NCBI RefSeq assembly: GCF_900104605.1
Contig: NZ_LT629960.1
Span: forward strand, 1,798,001-1,862,000
DNA length: 64,000 bases
Origin: Tidjanibacter massiliensis
Lineage (GTDB): Bacteria > Bacteroidota > Bacteroidia > Bacteroidales > Rikenellaceae
Reading direction: 5' to 3'
The notes under the pieces: model-generated
Told to the model about the DNA's origin: nothing
Database searches by the model: none
The model's input: only the letters and a program-made list of their open reading frames with translations
Shown: in pieces, positions 43,928 to 53,587 of the stretch
Layout of the letters: each line of letters opens with the position of its first letter
How positions within the stretch are numbered: position 1 is the stretch's first letter
Made by a program: the position numbers and the translations under genes

Positions 43928-44941
43928 TTACCGCCCGAGCCGACCAGCTCCGACAAGGTACTCGGCTATCTGTACGGCATTCAGTGCGGCTCCCTTCAGA
44001 ATCTGGTCTGCCACGCACCAGAAGGTCAGCCCGTTGGGGTTGGCAGTATCCGTCCGGATACGCCCCACATACACGGGATACCTGCCCGCCGTGAAGAGCG
44101 GCATGGGATACTCCTGCCGAGCCGGGTCATCCATGACAACGATGCCTTCGAAACTCCCGAAAGCCCGGCGGGCCTCTTCCGGAGCGACGGGCCGCTCGGT
44201 CTCCACCCATACGCTCTCCGAATGGGCCCGCATGACGGGTACGCGGACGCACATGGCGCTCACGGCCACATCCGAATGCATTATCTTCTTGGTCTCATTG
44301 ACCATCTTCATCTCCTCCTTCGTATATCCGTTGTCTGTGAATACATCTATCTGCGGGATGAGATTGCCGGCGAGCTGGAAGGCGAACCTCTCCACACGGG
44401 GCGGCCGTCCGGCAGCCATATCGGCATACTGCCCCTCCAGCTCGGCCATCGCGCCGGCCCCCGCGCCGCTGGCGGCCTGATAGGTCGAAACATAGACGCG
44501 GCGGATATGGGAGATATTCTCTATCGCCTTGAGTGCCACGACAAGCTGGATGGTAGAACAGTTCGGATTGGCAATGACGCGGCGGGGTGCATCCAACGCA
44601 TCCTCCGGATTAACCTCCGGCACCACGAGAGGCACGTCGGCATCCATGCGGAACGCGCTCGAATTGTCTATCATCAGCGTCCCGTGTTTCGTAATGGTCT
44701 TCTCGAACTCTTTGGAAGTACCGCCGCCCGCCGATACGAACGCCACATCCACCCCCTTGAAATCGTCGTTGTGGCGGAGCTGCTTCACCTGCACCCGCTC
44801 GCCGCCGAACTCATAAAAACTGCCCGCGCTGCGCTCCGAACCGAACAACAGCAACTCATCCACCGGAAAATTCCTGTCTGCCAATACCCTCAGGAACTCC
44901 TGCCCTACGGCGCCGCTCGCGCCGACAATCGCTACTTTCAT
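43928..44941 (-). CDS. asd: Aspartate-semialdehyde dehydrogenase
   Basis: Second common step of lysine/diaminopimelate, threonine and methionine synthesis; supplies diaminopimelate for peptidoglycan. The 337 residues begin with the Rossmann motif [17 protein letters not shown] and contain [12 protein letters not shown], the nucleophile in [10 protein letters not shown], and the substrate segment [15 protein letters not shown]. The penicillin-binding protein gene lies 127 nt upstream on the same strand, so the two peptidoglycan-related genes may be co-transcribed. Confidence 0.96.
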   Translation of the reverse strand: MKVAIVGASGAVGQEFLRVLADRNFPVDELLLFGSERSAGSFYEFGGERVQVKQLRHNDDFKGVDVAFVSAGGGTSKEFEKTITKHGTLMIDNSSAFRMDADVPLVVPEVNPEDALDAPRRVIANPNCSTIQLVVALKAIENISHIRRVYVSTYQAASGAGAGAMAELEGQYADMAAGRPPRVERFAFQLAGNLIPQIDVFTDNGYTKEEMKMVNETKKIMHSDVAVSAMCVRVPVMRAHSESVWVETERPVAPEEARRAFGSFEGIVVMDDPARQEYPMPLFTAGRYPVYVGRIRTDTANPNGLTFWCVADQILKGAALNAVQIAEYLVGAGRLGR

Positions 44942-45068
44942 TTTCGATTATGTTACAATTCCTTCTTTCCCGTCCATCGTACGCCCCCACTCTCCGCAGG
45001 TTGCGGCACCCGTTCGCCGGTTTGCCCGGCCGGGCCGCACAGAACGGCGACATCAGACCGACCCCGCA

Positions 45069-47423
45069 TCAGTCGAAAAACTCGTCGTCGCCCGAATAGC
45101 CCGTCCCCTCCGCACTGTCGGGGCAACGGTACTCTATGGCTCCCGGCGGACGGTAGAAACGGTCTGTCCTCCGCACTCCCAACGAGGGGTCGGCATACAC
45201 TCTCTTCATGAACTCCCCGAATACCGGAAGCGCCAGCGAAGCGCCCTCCCCCCCCGTCACCAGGTGGGCGCTTTGGTCTTCGCAGCCTATCCACACACCT
45301 GCGACGAGGTTGGGTGTCACGCCCATGAACCACGCGTCGCGATTCTCCTGCGAGGTACCCGTCTTGCCGCCGACCTCCACGTCGCGGAAACCGTACACGT
45401 TGCGCAAACGGACACCCGTCCCCGCTATGACGTTGTTCTGGAGCATCTGCACCATCGTATAGGCGGTCTGCTCGCTGATGGCGTCGCTCACCGCAGGTAC
45501 GAAGCTGGCGATGACGTTCCCCTGCCGGTCTTCGATGCGTGTAATGAATATCGGTTCGGTAAATACCCCCTTGTTCACGAAGGTACTGTAAGCCCCCACC
45601 ATTTCGAACAGCGATACGTCGGCCGTACCGAGAGCCAGCGAATTGACCGGGTCGATATAACTGTGTATCCCCATCTGGTGGATGAAGTCGGCGACCGCCT
45701 TCGGGTCTTTTGCCTGCTTCATTATCCAGGCCGAATAGTTGTTGCGGCTGCGGGCAAGCCCCCACCGCAGCGGATGCAGCACGCCGTCGTACTCCACCCG
45801 GCCCGCCTCCTTGGGCTGCCACGGCTCCATATTCTCCGTTTCGAGCGTTACGGGAAGATTGGGCACCATGGTGCAGGGCGTCATGCCCATATAGTCGATT
45901 GCGAAGCAGTAAACGAACGGCTTGATGGTGGAGCCGATATGCCGCTTGCCCTGTTTCACCATGTCGTATTTGAAATATTTGAAATCCGGACCGCCTACAT
46001 AGGCCTTGACATGGCCCGTATTCGGATTCATGGCCATGAACGAACCGCGCATTATCTGCTTGTGGTGCAGGATGGAGTCGCGGGGCGTCATCAGTGTATC
46101 GACCTCACCTTTATAGGTGAAGATGCGCATACGTACAGGAGTACGGAAATCCTCCTCTATCTCCTCCCTGCTCGCCCCCTGCTTCACCAGGCTGCGGTAA
46201 CGGTCGGTATAGCGCATGGCATTCTGGATGATGCGTTCGGCCGCTTCGTTGGAGGTCTTGATGAAGAGGCGCCCCGTCCGCTTCACCTGGGCATCCATGC
46301 GGGGCTGAATGGCGGCGAGCTGCTGGCAGAGAGCCTCCTCGGCATACTCCTGCATGTCGTAACTGAGGGTGGTATATATCTTGAGGCCGTCGCGGTAGAT
46401 ATCGTAAGGGGTTCCGTCCGACTTGAAGTTCTTGCGACACCAGCCGTAAACGGGATTGCTCTCCCACCGTGCCAGTTCGGCCTCGTAATCCCTGCCGTAC
46501 TGTTTTTTGGTCGGACGCGGCATGTTGAGCACGTTGCGCACCATCTCCCGGAAATAGGTCGCTATCCCGTCGTTATGCGAAATAGGTGCATACCGGAGCT
46601 CTATCGGCTCCTGTTTCAGCGAATCGAGCTCCCCGCGGGTAATGTAGCGGTTTTGCTGCATACGCGTCATGACCGTATTGCGGCGGGCAAGCGCCCGTTC
46701 GGGATTGCGCACGGGACTGTAACGCGTCGGCGCATTCACCACCCCCACCAACAGGGCCGCCTCCTGTACGTTCAGCTCGGAAGGCTCCTTGTCGAAGAAG
46801 GTCTTGGCCGCCGCCTTGATGCCGTAGGCATTGCTGCCGTAAAAAACCGTATTGAGGTACATGGCGACTATCTCCTCCTTCGTATAGTTGTACTCCAGCT
46901 TGACGGCAGTCACCCACTCCTTGAGCTTGGTGACGACCATCCGTCCGCCGCGCACGAGCGGATTGCGGTAAACGGTGGTGTCGCGCGGAAAGAGGTTCTT
47001 GGCGAGCTGCTGCGTGATGGTGCTGCCTCCCCCCTGACTGCGGTTGCCAAACGCGAGCGTCTTCACCGCCACACGGGCGAGCGAAATGAAATCGATGCCC
47101 GAATGGCCGTAGAAGCGGGCATCCTCGGTGGCGACAAGGGCGGCGACGAGGGCGGGCGACAGCTCCTCGTAATCGACATACGACCTGTTCTGTATGAAGA
47201 ACGAACCGAGCAGACGGCCGTCGTCCGCATATATCTCCGTAGCCAGGTTGCTCTTCGGGTTTTCGAGCTCCTCGAACGAAGGCAGCCGACCGAAAGCTCC
47301 CGACGCGGTAAGCACCAACAATACCAGAAATATCCCTACCGGAATACACAGAATGGTCCAGAACCATTTCGTGAACCGTCTGGCACGTTCCTCCTTTCCC
47401 AATTTCTTGCCTTTTCCCTGCAT
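45069..47423 (-). CDS. Class A penicillin-binding protein (PBP1A-type)
   Basis: Bifunctional peptidoglycan synthase of 784 residues. A cytoplasmic basic start (MQGKGKKLGKEERARRF) leads into a transmembrane helix (about 22-42), then the GT51 glycosyltransferase (EDARFYGHSGID with catalytic Glu98, GGSTITQQLAKNLF), then the transpeptidase with GSTIKPF (Ser498, Lys501), SRNNYSAW, and KTGTSQENRD (Lys687). Full length. The -7 element TATATTTG ends only 7 nt before the ATG, so the mRNA may be leaderless. Confidence 0.95.
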   Translation of the reverse strand: MQGKGKKLGKEERARRFTKWFWTILCIPVGIFLVLLVLTASGAFGRLPSFEELENPKSNLATEIYADDGRLLGSFFIQNRSYVDYEELSPALVAALVATEDARFYGHSGIDFISLARVAVKTLAFGNRSQGGGSTITQQLAKNLFPRDTTVYRNPLVRGGRMVVTKLKEWVTAVKLEYNYTKEEIVAMYLNTVFYGSNAYGIKAAAKTFFDKEPSELNVQEAALLVGVVNAPTRYSPVRNPERALARRNTVMTRMQQNRYITRGELDSLKQEPIELRYAPISHNDGIATYFREMVRNVLNMPRPTKKQYGRDYEAELARWESNPVYGWCRKNFKSDGTPYDIYRDGLKIYTTLSYDMQEYAEEALCQQLAAIQPRMDAQVKRTGRLFIKTSNEAAERIIQNAMRYTDRYRSLVKQGASREEIEEDFRTPVRMRIFTYKGEVDTLMTPRDSILHHKQIMRGSFMAMNPNTGHVKAYVGGPDFKYFKYDMVKQGKRHIGSTIKPFVYCFAIDYMGMTPCTMVPNLPVTLETENMEPWQPKEAGRVEYDGVLHPLRWGLARSRNNYSAWIMKQAKDPKAVADFIHQMGIHSYIDPVNSLALGTADVSLFEMVGAYSTFVNKGVFTEPIFITRIEDRQGNVIASFVPAVSDAISEQTAYTMVQMLQNNVIAGTGVRLRNVYGFRDVEVGGKTGTSQENRDAWFMGVTPNLVAGVWIGCEDQSAHLVTGGEGASLALPVFGEFMKRVYADPSLGVRRTDRFYRPPGAIEYRCPDSAEGTGYSGDDEFFD

Positions 47424-47430
47424 AATCCTG

Positions 47431-47438
47431 CAAATATA
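47431..47438 (-). promoter_or_regulatory. PBP gene -7 promoter element
   Basis: TATATTTG on the minus strand (47438-47431), 7 nt before the ATG; transcription would begin within about 4 nt of the start codon. No clear -33 TTTG. Confidence 0.5.
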
Positions 47439-47680
47439 GCTATTTACCGCCTATGTATACAGGCAGTGTCGCAATAAATTTATCCTGAAAAGATATTTAT
47501 TTACATTTTGCGGTTTTTCACGCCGAATCCGTTAAAAGAGGACTGCCGGACGACGGAATACCTACTCCGTCTCTCCCTTAAACGACTTCGGGCCGCCACC
47601 GCTCCTAAAGAACGGTGTACGGTCCCGAATATTTTAACCGCGTTCCGCAGGAGGCGGGCCCAGACCCGCCTTCTGCCACA

Positions 47681-48904
47681 TCACTTTATCCGCTCCATCT
47701 CCTTCCGCAGTTTCGCCGGCAGGTCGGGCACGTGCTTGTGGCACTTCATGTCGATGGTGTACATACGCCCGATGCAATAATTCTTGTGTTCGCATCCGCT
47801 GCTGCATGCCATATCGCCGTCGTTCTCCCGCATCCGGTTCACAAAGTCGGGCTGCGTGACCAGAGCACGCCCCATCTGCACGAACTCGAATCCGCTGTCG
47901 AGAACGGTTTCGACATTGGCCCGGCTGACCACTCCGCCCACATAAACCAACGGCAGCTTCAACTCTTTGCGGAAACGGAGCGCATCTTCGAGAAAATAGC
48001 ACTCCTTGAAAGGGACGGTGGGTATCATCATACGCCCGGCGAGCTTGACCCCTACCTTCAGCCACGGAATATCCATATAGTAGGTCAGCGTCTTGATGGG
48101 CATCTGCCCCCGCATGACATACATGGGTGCACGGCTTACGACCCCGCCGCTGAGCACCAGCGCATGCGCACCGCAGCGTTCGAGCTCCCTGGCTATCTCC
48201 AGCCCTTCGTCCAGCTCGATGCCCCCCTTGAATCCATCGCGCATGTTGGTCTTCACGAGTACGGCCATATCGCTGCCGGCGGCCTCCATCACCTCATTCA
48301 TCGCCATCTTCATGAAACGCATGCGATTCTCCAGCGAGCCGCCGTACATGTCCTTGCGGTGGTTGGTATAGGGCGACAGGAACTGACTGAGCAAATAGCC
48401 ATGCCCCGCATGCACCTCCACGGCATCGAATCCCGCCTCACGGGCGAGGCGCACGGCATGTCCGAACGCCTTTGCCACCTCCTCTATCTCACCGGGCCGC
48501 ATACCGCGCACGAAAGTGGGCGAGTAGATATTCAGTCCGCTGGAAGCCGATATGGGTAGCTGCCCCGCCACGCTTTTCTTCGACATGTTGCCGCAGTGAC
48601 CTATCTGAATGGAGGCGGCCGCCCCCTCCCGGTGTATCGCATCGGTAATCCGGCGCAGGCCGGGCACTATCTCCTCCCTCATCCACAATTGCCTCTTGAA
48701 GGAGAGGCCGTTGCGCGTTACCGACGCATAGGCGAGCGTCGTCATGCCGATGCCGCCCCTGGCCACGGAGACATGGTAATCTTCGAGCATCTGCGTCGGC
48801 GAATTGTTCTCGCACATGCTCTCGAACGCAGCGGAACGAATAGTACGGTTGCGGAGCGTCAGCGGCCCTATCTTGGCCGGAGTAAAAAGAAGCGAATTTT
48901 TCAT
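47681..48904 (-). CDS. Old Yellow Enzyme-type NADH:flavin oxidoreductase, candidate steroid/bile-acid 5-beta-reductase
   Basis: 407-residue FMN-binding TIM barrel (KIGPLTLRNRTIRSAAFESM, HAGHGYLLSQFLSPYTNHR, YGGSLENR, VYVGGVVS, FVQMGRALV). The C-terminus carries an iron-sulfur motif CX3CX5CX10C (CSSGC, YCIG, MKC). The protein stops where BaiCD and dienoyl-CoA reductases continue into an FAD/NAD domain, so it is a short form. It follows the 5-alpha-reductase homologue by 36 nt. In gut Bacteroidota, adjacent genes of these two types have been linked to reduction of 3-oxo-delta-4 steroids and bile acids; that activity is inferred here, not shown. Confidence 0.85.
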   Translation of the reverse strand: MKNSLLFTPAKIGPLTLRNRTIRSAAFESMCENNSPTQMLEDYHVSVARGGIGMTTLAYASVTRNGLSFKRQLWMREEIVPGLRRITDAIHREGAAASIQIGHCGNMSKKSVAGQLPISASSGLNIYSPTFVRGMRPGEIEEVAKAFGHAVRLAREAGFDAVEVHAGHGYLLSQFLSPYTNHRKDMYGGSLENRMRFMKMAMNEVMEAAGSDMAVLVKTNMRDGFKGGIELDEGLEIARELERCGAHALVLSGGVVSRAPMYVMRGQMPIKTLTYYMDIPWLKVGVKLAGRMMIPTVPFKECYFLEDALRFRKELKLPLVYVGGVVSRANVETVLDSGFEFVQMGRALVTQPDFVNRMRENDGDMACSSGCEHKNYCIGRMYTIDMKCHKHVPDLPAKLRKEMERIK

Positions 48905-48940
48905 GTCGTCAGAATACTAAGTCTAAGTCGTCTGAATCTA

Positions 48941-49705
48941 TCAAAATATAAAAGGCAGGATACTTTTTCTGCCGAGCCTCCGGAACTCGTCGCCGAACTC
49001 GGCCTCGTAACGTTTACGCAGGGAGACGGCGCGGGGCGCGAGGTTGGCGAACGTCCACAGGGCGAATACCGCCCCCGACCACGACCATGTGAGTACCGCG
49101 AACCCTACCCACTCCACGAACTCGCCGAAATAGTTGGCCGAACTCACCCAGCGGAACATTCCGCCGTAAGGGATATGGTGAGCCGTATCGCCGGGGCGGC
49201 GGAGGTTCCGGATGATATGGTCGGAGTGTATGTTGATGACCATGCCGGCGATGAAAACGGCCGTCCCGACGATGAACTGCGGGGTTTTGAGCCAAGCAAA
49301 CGTATAGAGCCCCTCCGGAGCGAGGTAGAATATCCAGCCGCCCTGCATGACGGCGTTCACCATGTTGAAGAGGATTCCCATGGCGATAATCGCCAACGGC
49401 ATCCTGCCCCGCCCCTTCAGCAGAAAGGGAAAGATGAAAGCCCGCTGGAAATAGTGGAGTTGGAACAGGAAGAGAAAACAGAGCGGCGCCGCCTCAAAAC
49501 GCCTGTCCGACATCAGCCACAGCACGGTCATCAGCAGGAAGACGGGCGACTCCATCACGAACCAGCCCACTTTGTTGGATACTGTCTTGCCCCACTTCCG
49601 GTTCAGCAGCATGCCGTACCCGGCATCCACGAAGAAAAGCGCGATGAAAACCACTACGGCCAGCACAGCCATGACGATAAGCAAGATATTGAATGCCTGC
49701 TGCAT
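48941..49705 (-). CDS. Steroid 5-alpha-reductase (SRD5A) family membrane protein
   Basis: 254-residue polytopic membrane protein strongly resembling the mammalian steroid 5-alpha-reductase family. Diagnostic segments are FVMESPVF (the Glu equivalent to SRD5A2 Glu57), LHYFQRAFIFPF, NIHSDHIIRNLRRPGD, IPYGGMFRWVSSANYFGEFVEW and the C-terminal SILPFIF, all with close counterparts in the human enzymes. About six or seven transmembrane helices are visible. The NADPH-dependent reduction of a 3-oxo-delta-4 steroid is the family activity. First gene of a two-gene operon with the flavin oxidoreductase; its promoter is the dispersed element at 49792. Confidence 0.9.
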   Translation of the reverse strand: MQQAFNILLIVMAVLAVVVFIALFFVDAGYGMLLNRKWGKTVSNKVGWFVMESPVFLLMTVLWLMSDRRFEAAPLCFLFLFQLHYFQRAFIFPFLLKGRGRMPLAIIAMGILFNMVNAVMQGGWIFYLAPEGLYTFAWLKTPQFIVGTAVFIAGMVINIHSDHIIRNLRRPGDTAHHIPYGGMFRWVSSANYFGEFVEWVGFAVLTWSWSGAVFALWTFANLAPRAVSLRKRYEAEFGDEFRRLGRKSILPFIF

Positions 49706-50241
49706 ATTTACTGTACATTAGACACAAATACAGGGAACATTCCCAACGAGAACATAAGGTATACCGGCTGCATCGAAGCCGCTTTGCTAAGCAAATATAG
49801 GAATATATTCGATGAAAACCGAACGCAATCATCGAACAACAGCCCAGTCTGCGGGCGCAGACACGATTCGGTCGAGGCAAACACGAAAGAACTGCAAAGA
49901 CTGGATGCCGCCTCTATATGTGCCGATACGCCGCTCGGAGGCCCTCACAGAACATAACTCCGGCTGCAAACAGAGAAAACCGCATTTCCCGGGAGTTTTA
50001 TCCTGATAAATCCGACAGGAGCGGCCGATGCCGCCAAGGGCAGAAACGAAAATTGCCCTCAGTATTTTTATATGATATATAGTTATTTACAATAAGACTT
50101 GAACGATAAGACGCATCGTACAATCCGGTCGTTTTCTCCTTTGAAGAAAAAGCGGGCCGTTTTGTACGAAACGACATGCCGACCCGGCAGTCGTGCTGCA
50201 AATTTGCATCGGAAATCAATTAACACATAAAAAACAAAGAA
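49706..50241. other. Intergenic region between divergent steroid-reductase and PorT-like genes
   Basis: 536 bp without a convincing gene. The left third holds the steroid-reductase promoter. An AT-rich tract lies at about 50055-50095, and a GCAAATTTGC palindrome at 50198-50207 lies 34 nt before the PorT-like ATG and may be part of its promoter. Confidence 0.5.
49792..49826 (-). promoter_or_regulatory. Steroid-reductase operon promoter, dispersed element copy
   Basis: On the minus strand TCGGTTTTCATCGAATATAT leads into TATATTTG (49799-49792). It shares 22 consecutive identical bases with the copy at 9191, 40 kb away. Predicted leader about 80 nt. Confidence 0.6.
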
Positions 50242-50859
50242 ATGAAAAGGATTTATTTAGTATGTATGGCCATGCTCGCCATCTTTTCCATGACTTCGGT
50301 TTCTGCCCAGGAGTTTCGCCACGGTTTTTCATGGGGCATAAAAAGCGGCGCCAACCTGAGCACCCTCATAACGGAGTCGAAGATTCTGCAGGAGGATGAC
50401 CATATTGCATCGCGCTGGGGGTATACCGGCGGCGGTTTCATCAATTACCGTTTTTCACGGCGCTTCATGCTATCCTTCGACATCCTGTTTTCCGGCAAGG
50501 GGTTTAAAGCCGACCTCATCCCGGGTATCACCGATGCCAAATTCAGACTGAACTATCTGGACCTCCCCGTATTGGCCAACTTCTACGTCTATAAGGGATT
50601 GGCCCTGAAGGTCGGCTTACAGCCGTCCATTCTGCTCAATGCCAACGTGAAAGGCAAACTGATTAAAAAACAGCCGGTTCATTCACGTATCCGCAGTTAC
50701 GACTGTGCGGTACCTCTGGGCATCTCCTATGACTTCACCGACCGGCTCATACTCGATATACGATACACAATGGGAGGATACGGGGTACTCAAGAATCTTG
50801 ACATCAACAACCTGAACAACAACTCCGTCCTCTCCGTCACCATCGGGTACAGACTTTAA
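50242..50859 (+). CDS. PorT-like outer-membrane beta-barrel protein
   Basis: 205 residues with a signal peptide (MKRIYLVCMAMLAIFSMTSVSA). The mature protein shows alternating amphipathic strands: GIKSGANLSTL, GYTGGGFINYRFS, FMLSFDILFSGKGF, FRLNYLDLPVLANFYV, KGLALKVGLQPSI, LGISYDFTDRLILDIRYTMG, and a terminal strand SVLSVTIGYRL ending in Leu, typical of outer-membrane barrels of the PorT/OMP_b-brl family. Function unknown; the TlpA-like gene follows after 14 nt and is probably co-transcribed. Confidence 0.85.
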   Translation: MKRIYLVCMAMLAIFSMTSVSAQEFRHGFSWGIKSGANLSTLITESKILQEDDHIASRWGYTGGGFINYRFSRRFMLSFDILFSGKGFKADLIPGITDAKFRLNYLDLPVLANFYVYKGLALKVGLQPSILLNANVKGKLIKKQPVHSRIRSYDCAVPLGISYDFTDRLILDIRYTMGGYGVLKNLDINNLNNNSVLSVTIGYRL

Positions 50860-50873
50860 AAATACGATACGGT

Positions 50874-52313
50874 ATGAACAACAAAGCAACAAAAGCCCTC
50901 TCCTCCTGTATCTACCTGCTGGCTGTCGGAAGTATCGTCGCAGGTACCGTCTCTTGTAAAGGGCACCTCTTCAACAAGGAAGCCGTCATCTCCGGAGTAA
51001 TCAGAAACCTCGATGACAAACAACTGCTGCTTCTGCAGGAGGAGAGCGACAGCGCGGATACCATTTCAGTAAAGGCAGACGGTACTTTCCGATACCGCTT
51101 TGCCGTGGAGGGACCTTCGGGAACCTATCTATTGTACATTCCGGAAACCTCCACACCGGTCTATCTATATGTGCGGAAAGGTGCCCGCATACGTATCAGG
51201 TTCGATGCGAACGAACCCGGACAGCCGCCCACCCTACGCGGCAATGTGGCAAATGAATGCGAAATCGTCCGCAGGATGAACGAAGCCTTTTCGGGTGACG
51301 ACCCCGAAGAAATCGCCCGGATGAGTTTCCCGGAGTACCGCAAAAAGCTCATGGACGAATACACGGCCGTCGTGAAACTGCTGAAAAAGGTCAAAGACCG
51401 GAAATTCGCCGAATCGGCCCTGAAGGAGCTGACGGCCCGCAGGGACTACAACCTTTACTGTTACCGCGCCAGCTACAAACTCTATGTCGCGCCCGAGGGC
51501 GACGTGGAGGATGCGATGTTCTGGGACTTCGCACGGAACATTGACCTGAACGACATAGCGAATGCCAGAAGCGGTCTGACGGAACTCGTGTTGGTGTGGG
51601 ACATGCAATCGGCGCATATCGAACGCTCCGACCTCAACGTGTTGAAGGAACTGGCGCGAAGAGTCTCTAATCAAGAGGTACTGGACTGTCTCTCGGGAGA
51701 GTGCATGTATTCCGCTCTCCTGAACGAAACCGCCGTCGAATCGCTGGAAGAAACCTATGCGCTCTTTACCCGAATATGCCGGGACACCGCCACACTGCAG
51801 GATATGGAACAAGCCTATGAATCGAAAATAACGGCCATCCGGAAGTTCGGCCCGGGCAAGGAACTGCTCGACCTGGAGATGGAGGACCGGAACGGCACGA
51901 AGGTAAACCTTTCCAGCCTGAAAGGAAAAGTCCGCTATGTCGACGTATGGGCCTCCTGGTGCGGCCCCTGCCGTTACGAAATGCAGTTCCTCGAAGAGCT
52001 GGCGCAACGATACGAAGGAGACGACCGCCTGGAAATAGTCAGTCTCTCCATCGATACGGACAGGGAGGCATGGCTTCAAACGGCCATGCCCGACCGACCG
52101 GGTTGGAAACAATACCTGGCCACACCCCAATCCCGACAGGTCCTAGAGGAGGAGTACAGCATCACGGCAATCCCCCGTTTCATGCTGTTCGACGGACATA
52201 ACAGGATTATCGACATACACGCTCCCTCGCCCTCCGATGAGGAAGAAATTGACCGTATGTTACAGGAGTGGCTGGGCCCGGACGGGAACAGTACTGCAAA
52301 ACGACAACCTTGA
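50874..52313 (+). CDS. TlpA-like thiol-disulfide lipoprotein with DUF4369-type N-domain
   Basis: 479 residues. Lipoprotein signal (GTVSC, Cys28), then a DUF4369-like beta domain (VISGVIRNLDDKQLLLL, PVYLYVRKGARIRIRFD), a helical middle, and a C-terminal thioredoxin domain: LKGKVRYVDVWASWCGPCRYEM with redox Cys363 and Cys366, and ITAIPRFMLFD carrying the cis-Pro. It is envelope-anchored and probably reduces disulfides. These proteins are common in Bacteroidota, often beside a regulator; here a membrane AraC-type regulator faces it on the other strand. Confidence 0.88.
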   Translation: MNNKATKALSSCIYLLAVGSIVAGTVSCKGHLFNKEAVISGVIRNLDDKQLLLLQEESDSADTISVKADGTFRYRFAVEGPSGTYLLYIPETSTPVYLYVRKGARIRIRFDANEPGQPPTLRGNVANECEIVRRMNEAFSGDDPEEIARMSFPEYRKKLMDEYTAVVKLLKKVKDRKFAESALKELTARRDYNLYCYRASYKLYVAPEGDVEDAMFWDFARNIDLNDIANARSGLTELVLVWDMQSAHIERSDLNVLKELARRVSNQEVLDCLSGECMYSALLNETAVESLEETYALFTRICRDTATLQDMEQAYESKITAIRKFGPGKELLDLEMEDRNGTKVNLSSLKGKVRYVDVWASWCGPCRYEMQFLEELAQRYEGDDRLEIVSLSIDTDREAWLQTAMPDRPGWKQYLATPQSRQVLEEEYSITAIPRFMLFDGHNRIIDIHAPSPSDEEEIDRMLQEWLGPDGNSTAKRQP

Positions 52314-52396
52314 TTGGAACGGAACATCGACAGGCCGCCCGGAGATTTCGGGCGGCTTCGCCGTACCGAAACGATGGGCAGTTCTTCCCGTCCGAT

Positions 52397-53587
52397 TTAT
52401 CTGCCGGGGGAGCTGCTCATATACCTTTTCCGGTACTCCGAAGGCGACACCTCCATACATTTCGCAAAGGCCCTGCGGAAAGCGCTGGTCGAATTGAACC
52501 CGGCCAGTTCCGCTATCTCGTCAATGGTCATCCGGGAATCCGTCTCGAGGAGACGCCGGCTCTCCTCAACCCTGAACCGATTCACATAGTCGGAGAAAGA
52601 GACTCCCAGCGCTTTGTTGAACAACTGGGAAAGATAGGTCCTGCCGATAGGAAACCTCCTTTGCAAATCGGACAGGCGCAAATCGCCCCGAAGGTAAGGC
52701 TTCTCCTCCCTGAACCACTGTTCTATCTCTTTCACATAATTCGTTCCGGTGAGGAAACCGATTCCGGTATCATTCGCATCCGCCCCTTCGTCGGGACACC
52801 GCCAACCGGCCCGGAAAGATACCCTCCACGGTACCTCTTTCAGGAACAGGGCCCGGTAGAAAAAATAGTACCACAAGACGAGGATGACGACCTTGTCGAT
52901 TACATACAGCAGCGTATTGTGCGTGAACAGCAGCACCAGATAGAAAACATACAAAGTCGAAAGGATGAGCATAATCCTTTGCAGCCAGCGCAAGTCGTAA
53001 TTTTCCGGGTCGGATACGTTTTCCCGCAACATCGCAGAGTACGCCCGACCGTCGCGGATTGTCAGGTAGGACGGGATGAGCATATACAGAATATTGCACG
53101 CTATCAGCGCACCCCGGAACAATATGTCGATATCGGAGAAGGAGAGCAAATCTCTCGGGCTGTAATAAACCGGCATTTGCCGACGGTAAACGTAATAAAC
53201 TCCGAAAAGGAGCGAACAGACGATGACCGGAGAGAGGAAAAGAATAAAACGTCTGAATGTAAGGAATCCCGGACGCAGAATCTCAATGATGTAGCATGTA
53301 GTGACAGCCATCCCGAATCCTCCGATAATGAGGATAAGCGGCTGGAAAAGGGGCTTGGAACTGTCCAGCCAAGGATTGACCGCCAACCGGAAAACGATTA
53401 ACACCGCCCAAAGCAGCATACCCGCCCCAAGAATGGATTTGGCTCTGCTTCTCCGCGGGTGTGCCAACAGGGTAACTCCTCCGAACACACACAGACCCAG
53501 AATCATCAGGCTCAGAATCAACTGGATATTCCTCAACGTACCATCGAATTCCATCATACGACAATCCAGATTCCGGAAATCAACCAT
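52397..53587 (-). CDS. Membrane-anchored AraC-family transcriptional regulator
   Basis: 396 residues. The N-terminal 240 hold about six hydrophobic helices (LILSLMILGLCVFGGVTLLA, ILGAGMLLWAVLIVF, LILIIGGFGMAV, FILFLSPVIVCSLLFGVYYV, ILSTLYVFYLVLLF, VVILVLWYYFFY). The C-terminus is an AraC DNA-binding domain with two helix-turn-helix units (LQRRFPIGRTYLSQLFNKAL and TIDEIAELAGFNSTSAFRRA, then EVSPSEYRKRY). This layout senses envelope or membrane signals in Bacteroidota. It converges on the PorT/TlpA pair. Its promoter is well defined with a palindrome upstream. Confidence 0.9.
   Translation of the reverse strand: MVDFRNLDCRMMEFDGTLRNIQLILSLMILGLCVFGGVTLLAHPRRSRAKSILGAGMLLWAVLIVFRLAVNPWLDSSKPLFQPLILIIGGFGMAVTTCYIIEILRPGFLTFRRFILFLSPVIVCSLLFGVYYVYRRQMPVYYSPRDLLSFSDIDILFRGALIACNILYMLIPSYLTIRDGRAYSAMLRENVSDPENYDLRWLQRIMLILSTLYVFYLVLLFTHNTLLYVIDKVVILVLWYYFFYRALFLKEVPWRVSFRAGWRCPDEGADANDTGIGFLTGTNYVKEIEQWFREEKPYLRGDLRLSDLQRRFPIGRTYLSQLFNKALGVSFSDYVNRFRVEESRRLLETDSRMTIDEIAELAGFNSTSAFRRAFAKCMEVSPSEYRKRYMSSSPGR

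Noticed and set aside
45264-47477. 737-codon plus-strand open frame over the PBP gene
   Set aside because: Antisense to a complete class A PBP with all catalytic motifs; no independent evidence for coding.
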